Source: an uncultured Acidimicrobiia bacterium (GTDB taxonomy: Bacteria > Actinomycetota > Acidimicrobiia > Acidimicrobiales > CAIXPF01). Taken from it: a stretch of 64,000 bases of DNA. A model generated the notes under the pieces. The model worked only from the letters and a program-made list of their open reading frames with translations, was not told where the DNA came from and made no database searches. Positions within the stretch are counted from its first letter, which is position 1; each line of letters opens with the position of its first letter. Positions 56,249 to 64,000 of this stretch are shown in pieces. A program made the position numbers and the translations under genes. The stretch is from contig CAIXPF010000180.1 in the NCBI GenBank assembly GCA_903921205.1, forward strand, positions 33,436-97,435, read 5' to 3'.

Positions 56249-57043
56249 GTGTCCACTCCCGATCCGGTGCTCCGGTTGTCCTCGGTCCGCTTTCGTCGTG
56301 ACGAGCGCGACCTGCTCCACGACATCGACTTCGCCGTGCACCCGGGCCAACGCTGGGTGCTGCTCGGCCCCAACGGTGCCGGCAAGACGTCGCTGATCCG
56401 CGTCGCCGGGCTGTACGAGTTCCCCACCGAGGGCACGGTCGACATCCTCGGCCACCGGGCCGGCAAGGTCGACATCCGCCGGCTCCGTCCCCGGATCGGG
56501 TTCAACTCGCCGGCGCTGACCGACCTGCTGCGTCCGCAGCTAACAGCAGCGGAGATCGTGACCGCCGCGCTGCACGGCTCGCTGGTGCCGTGGTGGACGC
56601 CGTCGACCGCCGACGAGCGGGAGGAAGCGCAGCGCCAGCTCGAGCGGGTGGGCTGCGGGGCTCTGGCCGACCGCACCTACGGCACGATGTCCTCGGGCGA
56701 ACGCCAACGCGTGCTGCTGGCCCGGACCCTGATCACCCGCCCGTCGCTGCTGCTGCTCGACGAGCCCGGCGCCACGCTCGACCTCGTCGGACGCGAGCAG
56801 CTCATCGACACCCTCGACCGGATCGCCGCCGAGCCGGACACGCCGCCGATGGTGCTGGTGACCCATCACGTCGAGGAGATCCCCACGTCGTTCACCCACG
56901 CGGTGCTGCTGCGCGACGGCGGCGTCGTCCATGCCGGCCCGATCGCCGAGGCCCTCGACGCCGGCCGGTTGTCGGCCTGTTTCGGGATCGCCCTCGAGGT
57001 CGGCCACCACGACGGGCGCTGGTCGGCCCGGCGCTCCCGCTGA
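56249..57043 (+). CDS. ABC transporter ATP-binding protein
   Basis: 264 aa from GTG 56249. Walker A LGPNGAGKTSL, Q-loop region FNSPALTDLLRP, signature MSSGERQRV, Walker B LLLLDEPGATLD, and switch His in VTHHVEEIP are all present. No permease gene lies next to it (neighbours are a DUF4239 protein, convergent, and the M23 gene). ModF/YlmA-type ATPases are often encoded alone. Substrate unknown. Confidence 0.9.
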   Translation: MSTPDPVLRLSSVRFRRDERDLLHDIDFAVHPGQRWVLLGPNGAGKTSLIRVAGLYEFPTEGTVDILGHRAGKVDIRRLRPRIGFNSPALTDLLRPQLTAAEIVTAALHGSLVPWWTPSTADEREEAQRQLERVGCGALADRTYGTMSSGERQRVLLARTLITRPSLLLLDEPGATLDLVGREQLIDTLDRIAAEPDTPPMVLVTHHVEEIPTSFTHAVLLRDGGVVHAGPIAEALDAGRLSACFGIALEVGHHDGRWSARRSR

Positions 57044-57088
57044 ATCGCCCATAGCGCCTGCCGCTCGGGACCAGCCGGCTCCGGGCGC

Positions 57089-57877
57089 TCAGGAACCGGC
57101 AGCGACGGGTGGCAGCGTCATCGACGCCTCGAGGTCCACCAGCGGACCGTCCGGCACCGCGATGAAACCACGCCGAGGACGATCGAGGTCGAAGGTCACG
57201 AAGAGGATGACCACGATGAGCCCGGCGGTGAGCAGCGCACTGATCAACGATCGGCCCAGGGTCGCCAGATAGAGCGAGAGCACGCCCACCGCTATGGCGC
57301 TGGCCAGGATCTCCAGCGCCACGACCGCGCTCGGCACGCCGTTGTACAACGAGGCGACCCGGTCGGTGTGCACGTCGAACATCGCATTGAGAGCGTCCAC
57401 GTACAGCCGGGGTGCCGTGCCCTCGGGGCTGCTGCGTACCGCGTCGTCGGCCAGGGCCCACAGATCCCGTTGCAGGTGCTGCAGTTCGGCCACGTGCTCG
57501 TCGAACGGCTCGGACCCCGGCGTCGAACGGGCCAGCGCCAACGCGTCGTCGGCGTACCGCTGCAGCAGCGCCATCGACTCGGTCCGGGTCGGCTCCGACA
57601 GCAGCTGGGCGCGCAGGTACGTCGTCCCGATGTCATCGGCCTCCCGCACGACGATCGTCCGCCGTTCCTCGAAACGGCCGACGGCCATGGACAGCCCGAA
57701 GGCCAGCAGCAACCCGACCAGGCCCAACAGGGCCCCCTGGACGACGCCCACCGACTCCTGGGTGCCCCTGCCGCTGACCCGGTACCGATGGCCCAGTGCC
57801 ATGCCGAGGCCGACGGACCCGCCGATGCTCACCACGAGCAGCAGAGCCAACTGGAACGTGCTGACGTGGGTGAACAT
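57089..57877 (-). CDS. DUF4239 family membrane protein
   Basis: 262 aa. Two N-terminal membrane segments (LALLLVVSIGGSVGLGMAL; ALLGLVGLLLAFGLSMAV), then a helical external or cytoplasmic region with FEERRTIVVREADDIGTTYLR, the family signature. Two more segments follow near 205-240, ending in FDLDRPRRGFI. Members are bestrophin-like in topology but their function is not known. It is convergent with the ABC gene and 114 bases downstream of the sugar transferase. Confidence 0.85.
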   Translation of the reverse strand: MFTHVSTFQLALLLVVSIGGSVGLGMALGHRYRVSGRGTQESVGVVQGALLGLVGLLLAFGLSMAVGRFEERRTIVVREADDIGTTYLRAQLLSEPTRTESMALLQRYADDALALARSTPGSEPFDEHVAELQHLQRDLWALADDAVRSSPEGTAPRLYVDALNAMFDVHTDRVASLYNGVPSAVVALEILASAIAVGVLSLYLATLGRSLISALLTAGLIVVILFVTFDLDRPRRGFIAVPDGPLVDLEASMTLPPVAAGS

Positions 57878-57991
57878 GCGGAACCGATCTGAATCGTGGC
57901 GGGAACGCCGAACGGTAGCCGCAGCGAGCCGGCGGCCTGCTCCGGTGGCCTGCCGGTCGACGGACGCGAGTCGAACCGGTCGACGTGGTCG

Positions 57992-58702
57992 TCAGTGGCC
58001 GCCGGCGCTGCGCAGGGCACCCACCGTGGCTCGCACCACGGCGAGGTCGGTACGCCAGGAGAGGTCGCGTACGTAGTCGATGTCGAGGTGCATGTTCTCG
58101 TGCAGCGGGATCGAGCGCAGCTCCGACACCTGCCACGGCCCGGTGATACCGGGGCGCACCTGGTGGCGGGGATGGTCCCACAACCCGTACTGCTCGACGA
58201 CCGACTCGAGCTCGGGCCGGGGCCCGATGAGGCTCATCTCACCGCGCAGCACGTTCCACAGCTGCGGCAGCTCGTCGATCGAGTACTTGCGCAGCACCCG
58301 GCCGAGCGGGGTGTGCCGCGGGTCGTCGTCACGCTTGTGGCACAGACGCCGGTCCGAGCCCCGGGCACCGCGCCGGCGATCCCGGCGGTCGCGCCGGTCC
58401 GGCAGCATCGTGCGCACCTTGTACATGGCGAACACCCGGCCGTCCTTGCCGACCCGGGCCTGCTGCAACAGCGCCTGCGGGCCGAGGGTCAGACGGACCA
58501 GGACCAGTGCCACCGCCAGCACCGGGGCCGTGGCGAGGACCAGCACGGCGGCGAGGATCCGGTCGAGGAGGGTCTTGCCCCAGCGCGCGTAGATCCCCGG
58601 CCGCGGCTGCACCGCCGACTGTGGCGCGGCGTCGACGGAGACCAGCCGGAGGCGGGGCCGGCGGGCCTCTCGCGGCTGCTGGTACGCACTGCTGGTCGTC
58701 AC
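57992..58702 (-). CDS. bacterial sugar transferase (undecaprenyl-phosphate priming type)
   Basis: 236 aa from GTG 58702, with AGGAG upstream. One membrane-associated segment (ILAAVLVLATAPVLAVALVLV) is followed by the cytoplasmic catalytic domain: QARVGKDGRVFAMYKVRTM, GRVLRKYSIDELPQLWNVL, GEMSLIGPRPE and VRPGITGPWQV. It corresponds to the C-terminal half of WcaJ/CpsE-type enzymes that transfer a sugar 1-phosphate to a lipid carrier to start exopolysaccharide. A basic insertion (DRRDRRDRRRGARGSDRR) is unusual. No polysaccharide cluster is adjacent. Confidence 0.9.
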   Translation of the reverse strand: MTTSSAYQQPREARRPRLRLVSVDAAPQSAVQPRPGIYARWGKTLLDRILAAVLVLATAPVLAVALVLVRLTLGPQALLQQARVGKDGRVFAMYKVRTMLPDRRDRRDRRRGARGSDRRLCHKRDDDPRHTPLGRVLRKYSIDELPQLWNVLRGEMSLIGPRPELESVVEQYGLWDHPRHQVRPGITGPWQVSELRSIPLHENMHLDIDYVRDLSWRTDLAVVRATVGALRSAGGH

Positions 58703-58908
58703 ATCGCTCCTCGGTCGCCCGGCCGGTGGGCTCGCTCTGCCACGTCCGGCTCCTGCGGATGCGGGGTCTCTGCGTGTCGAGACCACCACGGAGAGAGTTA
58801 CACGACGATCGCGCCGATGGGGAGAGCCATTCGGACGAGGGACGATGGTCCCGGTCACGTCCCGTCAAGGCGCCGCCGTGCGACGCCGACCATGGCCCTG
58901 AGCTGCGG

Positions 58909-60957
<2,049 letters not shown>

Positions 60958-60966
60958 CGCCGCCGA

Positions 60967-61395
60967 TCAACCCGACGTGGCCAGCGCCACCAGCCGGGGG
61001 CGGGCCGCGTCGATCTGCTCGGCCAGTACCCGCTCGATCAACGGGCCCCACCACTGCCCGTCGTAGCTCATCGTCATGGCCAGCTCGCTGCCCTCACCGG
61101 CAGGCAGCACCTCGGCCTCGAGCACCCAGGCGGCATGGGCCCGGCCGTCGAGCTCCTGCCGTTCGAAGCGCACGTAGTGGCCGGCCTCGTAGACCGTGCG
61201 CACCATCCTCAGCTGCTTCGAGCGGCGCAGCGGGCCCAGACGCGCAGCGAGTACCACCGACCACGCCCCGTCGACCTCGGGCTCGGCCCGTTGCACCAGA
61301 TCCAACCAGGCCGGATAGCGGGCGAGATCGTCGACGCAGGCGAACAACTGCTCCACCGGGCAGGGCGCCACGACGTTGACCTGGACCGGCTTCAT
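60967..61395 (-). CDS. SRPBCC (START-like) family protein
   Basis: 142 aa. Polyketide-cyclase/dehydrase-type helix-grip fold, with VNVVAPCPVEQLFACVDDLARYPAW split as VEQLFACVDDLARYP, WVLEAEVLPAGEGSEL and LIERVLAEQIDAARPRL. These bind hydrophobic ligands; the ligand here is unknown. ATG 61395 overlaps the thiN stop (ATGA). Confidence 0.85.
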   Translation of the reverse strand: MKPVQVNVVAPCPVEQLFACVDDLARYPAWLDLVQRAEPEVDGAWSVVLAARLGPLRRSKQLRMVRTVYEAGHYVRFERQELDGRAHAAWVLEAEVLPAGEGSELAMTMSYDGQWWGPLIERVLAEQIDAARPRLVALATSG

Positions 61396-62075
61396 GACCG
61401 GCCGGGCTCCCGGGCGTCGAGCAGCGGACCCCTGATACCGGGTTGCACGGCCGCAACCACGCCGTCACGCACCTCGATCCACGCCTCGCTGCCGGTCATC
61501 TCGTTGCTGACTCCCCAACTCGTCCCGGCTGACAGCGTGGCCTCCCGCAGCGCGAACAGCAACCCGCCGGTGCTGACCCCACGAGCCTCGCCACCGAGCG
61601 CCAACAGGCTCACCACGTCGCCCGCAGCTCCGCTGATCGACCGGCGCCCCCGCACGATCGACACCCGGCCGACCCCCATCCGGGCGTCGAGCTCGACCGA
61701 GGCGTAGGCATCGGCGGCGAGCAACAGCAGGTTGGCCAACAGGTGATCGAGCCGCCCCCCGTGTCCCCCCACCACCGTCACCCGCGGGGCCCCGGAGCGA
61801 ACGGCCACATCGAGCGCCAGAGCCAGATCGGTCTGGTCCTTGTCGGCCGGATGACGTTCGACCACGGTGCCCGACTCGGCGAGCTGTCGGGCCAGCGCCG
61901 GCGGGATCGAATCGAGGTCACCGACCAGCAGGTCGACCCTCCAGCCGAGCGCCACCGCATGCACCGCGCCGGAGTCCGCAGCGATCACCAGGCCGTCGGC
62001 GGACAGTCCGAGGAGGTCCTCGGGTCGGCTCGGCTCGCCGCCGGCGAACACGATCGCCTCGCGGGGCGAGGTCAC
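61392..62075 (-). CDS. thiN: thiamine pyrophosphokinase
   Basis: Transfers pyrophosphate from ATP to thiamine, giving TPP. 227 aa. ADSGAVHAVALG, the catalytic GDLDSIPP, KDQTDLALALD, and GGHGGRLDHLLANLLLL match the family, and a beta-sandwich C-terminal domain (about 145-215) has GVSNEMTGSEAWIEV, the thiamine-site region. GTG 62075 overlaps the upstream gene's stop (GTGA). Confidence 0.93.
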   Translation of the reverse strand: MTSPREAIVFAGGEPSRPEDLLGLSADGLVIAADSGAVHAVALGWRVDLLVGDLDSIPPALARQLAESGTVVERHPADKDQTDLALALDVAVRSGAPRVTVVGGHGGRLDHLLANLLLLAADAYASVELDARMGVGRVSIVRGRRSISGAAGDVVSLLALGGEARGVSTGGLLFALREATLSAGTSWGVSNEMTGSEAWIEVRDGVVAAVQPGIRGPLLDAREPGRS

Positions 62076-62569
62076 GCCGGCCCGTCCGGCGGCCCGTCCG
62101 GCTCAGGCGGGTTGTGGTCGGTGATCACCAACGCCGCGTTGCGCTCCTGCAGGGCGGCCAGGAAGCCGTCGAGGTCGTCGAGGTGCCGCGGGAGACGCCA
62201 GACGGTGCCGTCGACGAAGGTGAGCCGCAGCGGCCAGACCCCGAGGGAGGTGCCGATGTCGACCCTGGCCAGCTGATCGACCGGTGCTTCACGTCGGCCC
62301 GACCGGGACAGCGTGGCCACCGTGGCCCGCACCGCGTCACCGCCGAGCTCCACCGAGCGGGGCAGCCGCCGGGCTCGGCGCAACGCCAGCCCGGCGAACA
62401 CCGCCGTCACCACGAACAACCCGGCGGCAACGGCGAGCGCCGCGGTGTCGTCGACCGCGAACAGGATGAGGAAGAACCACACCGGCAGGATCACGGCGGT
62501 GATGACCCCGCAACCCAGTCGCTGGCCGAACTCGTCGGTGATCTCCCACCGTCGGACCGTCCCGCCCAT
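62072..62569 (-). CDS. two-pass membrane protein, PH-like
   Basis: 165 aa from ATG 62569. Two membrane segments (GVITAVILPVWFFLILFA and AALAVAAGLFVVTAVFAGL) precede a beta-rich C-terminal domain (LPRSVELGGDAVRATV, VDIGTSLGVWPLRLTFVDG, WRLPRHLDDLDGFLAALQ), resembling bacterial PH-domain membrane proteins. The domain call is tentative. It heads the set with thiN, the SRPBCC gene and glgX. Confidence 0.6.
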   Translation of the reverse strand: MGGTVRRWEITDEFGQRLGCGVITAVILPVWFFLILFAVDDTAALAVAAGLFVVTAVFAGLALRRARRLPRSVELGGDAVRATVATLSRSGRREAPVDQLARVDIGTSLGVWPLRLTFVDGTVWRLPRHLDDLDGFLAALQERNAALVITDHNPPEPDGPPDGPA

Positions 62570-62640
62570 CTCAGCGGCCGTTCGCCCGAACGGCGGGACC
62601 GGGGGCCGGGACGTGTCGAGCCATCGCCGCCAAACTAGGC

Positions 62641-62667
62641 CATCGTGACCATCGTGACCATCGTGAC
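62641..62667. repeat. 9-base tandem repeat, three copies
   Basis: CATCGTGAC occurs three times in a row at 62641-62667, followed by GTGACG. It lies between the divergent starts of the PH-like gene and the acyl-CoA dehydrogenase, about 55 bases upstream of the latter, where regulator sites would be expected. Confidence 0.7.
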
Positions 62668-62720
62668 GTGACGTCGGACGATACGGCCGACCGACGCAAC
62701 GGCCCTCTAGCATTCCCGAC

Positions 62721-63869
62721 ATGGAGCGCACGATCTTCGAACCCGAGCACGACCTGTTCCGCGAGAGCTTCCGGTCCTTCGTGGCCAAGGAGATCTCGCC
62801 GAACTTCGAGGAGTGGGAGCGTGCCGGCATCGTCGACCGGGCGTTGTTCACCGCAGCGGGTGAGCACGGCTTCCTGTGCATCGACGCCCCCGAGGAGTTC
62901 GGCGGTGGCGGGGTCAAGGACTTCCGCTACAACCAGATCATCTCCGAGGAGGTCCAGTACGCCGGGGTGGTCGGTTCGGGCTCGGGCATCACCCTGCACA
63001 ACGACATCTGCCTGCCGTACTACCTGAACCTCGCCAACGACGAGCAGCGGGCCCGCTGGCTTCCGGGCATCTGCTCCGGCGAGCTGGTGACCGCCATCGC
63101 CATGACCGAACCCGGCATCGGTTCCGACCTGGCCTCGATGAAGACCACCGCCATCCGCGACGGCGACCACTACGTGCTGAACGGCTCGAAGACGTTCATC
63201 ACCAACGGCATCAACAGCGACCTGGTGATCGTCGCCGCCAAGACCGACCCGTCCCAGAAGCACAAGGGCATGTCCCTGCTGGTGGTGGAGCGCGGCATGG
63301 CCGGTTTCGAGCGGGGCCGCAACCTCGACAAGGTCGGCAACCACAGCCAGGACACCGCCGAACTCTTCTTCAACGACGTGCAGGTACCTGCTGCGAACCT
63401 GCTGGGCGAGGAGGGCGCGGGGTTCCTGCACCTGGTGACGAACCTGCCGCAGGAACGCCTGTCGATCGCGGTGGCCTGCATCGGCGCAGCCCAGGCAGCG
63501 CTGAACTGGACGGTCGAGTACTGCAAGGAACGCACGGCGTTCGGCCAGCCCATCGGCAGCTTCCAGAACAGCCGCTTCAAGCTGGCCGAGATGCGCACCG
63601 AGATCGAGATCGGGACCCAGTACGTCGACCAGTGCGTGGTCGCCCTCAACGAGGACCGTCTCAGCGCCGAGGACGCAGCGATGGCCAAGTGGTGGTGCAG
63701 CGAGCTGCAGAAGCGCACCGTGGACACCTGCGTCCAGCTGCACGGCGGGTACGGCTACATGAACGAGTACAAGATCGCCCGCGCGTGGGCCGACAGCCGT
63801 ATCCAGACGATCTACGGCGGCACGTCCGAGATCATGAAGGAGATCGTCGGACGCGCGATCGTGAAGTGA
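62721..63869 (+). CDS. acyl-CoA dehydrogenase, long-chain-type
   Basis: FAD enzyme for the first step of fatty-acid beta-oxidation. 382 aa. AMTEPGIGSDL and KTFITNGINSDL are the FAD/substrate signatures. The LCAD-type catalytic base is Glu245 in NLPQERLSIA rather than the C-terminal Glu, since the C-terminal motif reads IYGGTSEIMKE. The C-terminal part also resembles LCAD (CVQLHGGYGYMNEY). Substrate length is inferred. Plus strand, ATG 62721; convergent with the next gene. Confidence 0.93.
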   Translation: MERTIFEPEHDLFRESFRSFVAKEISPNFEEWERAGIVDRALFTAAGEHGFLCIDAPEEFGGGGVKDFRYNQIISEEVQYAGVVGSGSGITLHNDICLPYYLNLANDEQRARWLPGICSGELVTAIAMTEPGIGSDLASMKTTAIRDGDHYVLNGSKTFITNGINSDLVIVAAKTDPSQKHKGMSLLVVERGMAGFERGRNLDKVGNHSQDTAELFFNDVQVPAANLLGEEGAGFLHLVTNLPQERLSIAVACIGAAQAALNWTVEYCKERTAFGQPIGSFQNSRFKLAEMRTEIEIGTQYVDQCVVALNEDRLSAEDAAMAKWWCSELQKRTVDTCVQLHGGYGYMNEYKIARAWADSRIQTIYGGTSEIMKEIVGRAIVK

Positions 63870-63870
63870 C

Positions 63871-64000
63871 CTAGAAGATCACTCCCTCTGCCCGCAGGGC
63901 GAAGGCATCGAGACCCAGAGCCGTGACGATCTCGTCGCTGTGCTCGCCACGGTCGGGCGCGGTCGCCGGCATCGACGTGGGTGTTCCCCTGAAGTGCGGC
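63871..64000 (-). CDS. CaiB/BaiF-type CoA transferase, C-terminus only (runs off the right edge)
   Basis: The last 42 residues are visible, with the stop TAG at 63871-63873. They include PHFRGTPTSMPATAPDRGEH and the family-like end SDEIVTALGLDAFALRAEGVIF. These match the C-terminal FRGTP... GEHxDEIL...LR..GVI pattern of family III CoA transferases. It is convergent with the acyl-CoA dehydrogenase, suggesting related fatty-acid or CoA-ester metabolism. Confidence 0.75.
   Translation of the reverse strand, partial: PHFRGTPTSMPATAPDRGEHSDEIVTALGLDAFALRAEGVIF

Overview
The window is high-GC DNA that is almost entirely coding. About fifty consecutive genes lie on the minus strand from the left edge to about 46.9 kb, and a mixed-strand region follows. 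The gene content points to a deep-branching actinobacterium, possibly of class Acidimicrobiia (inference from content, not tested). Evidence includes mycobacterial-type integration host factor, mycothiol ligase MshC, F420:NADP oxidoreductase, an InhA-like enoyl reductase, a PgsA/PatA/PimA phosphatidylinositol-mannoside cassette, a single Rel, and PyrR heading the pyr operon. No tRNA, rRNA, CRISPR array, insertion sequence or prophage was seen.

Layout, left to right. 0-2.7 kb: metK (edge), coaBC, rpoZ, gmk, mihF. 2.8-11.2 kb: the pyrimidine operon, transcribed pyrR-pyrB-pyrC-carA-carB-pyrD, with a PyrR-type leader hairpin and an intrinsic terminator inside the first codons of pyrR. The pyrC product has lost all four metal-binding histidines and looks like a structural pseudo-dihydroorotase. 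11.2-20.4 kb: nusB, efp, an M24 peptidase, aroQ, a fused aroK-aroB, a prepilin peptidase, a DUF4388 protein, aroE, mltG, ruvX. 20.4-31.8 kb: alaS, two small membrane proteins, rarA, a plus-strand membrane protein, aspS, hisS, rel, apt. 31.9-39.7 kb: secF, secD, yajC, tgt, queA, ruvB, ruvA, ruvC. 39.8-47 kb: a 1-Cys peroxiredoxin, a YebC-family regulator, pdxT, pdxS, htpX, lemA, pimA, patA, pgsA. 47-64 kb: a small plus-strand gene; an AT-rich control region in front of a secreted beta-solenoid-like repeat protein; HIT protein, thrS, mshC, npdG; fabI; an M23 peptidase; an ABC ATPase; a DUF4239 protein; a sugar transferase; a four-gene set ending in glgX; a long-chain acyl-CoA dehydrogenase; and the end of a CoA transferase.

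Neighbouring minus-strand genes often overlap by 4-8 bases (ATGA or GTGA junctions), which indicates long, translationally coupled operons. The order closely follows two separate Mycobacterium tuberculosis loci (roughly pyrR to metK, and nusB to thrS), here joined into one block. Together the genes cover UMP synthesis, the shikimate pathway, aminoacylation, protein export, Holliday-junction processing, queuosine, PLP, the stringent response and phosphoinositide mannolipid synthesis.

Points most worth a second look are the pseudo-dihydroorotase, the pyrR leader that appears to combine ribosome-binding-site sequestration with a terminator inside the coding region, a guanylate kinase with no ATG/GTG/TTG start before its P-loop, a Tgt lacking two of three zinc cysteines, and the secreted 18-residue-repeat protein.
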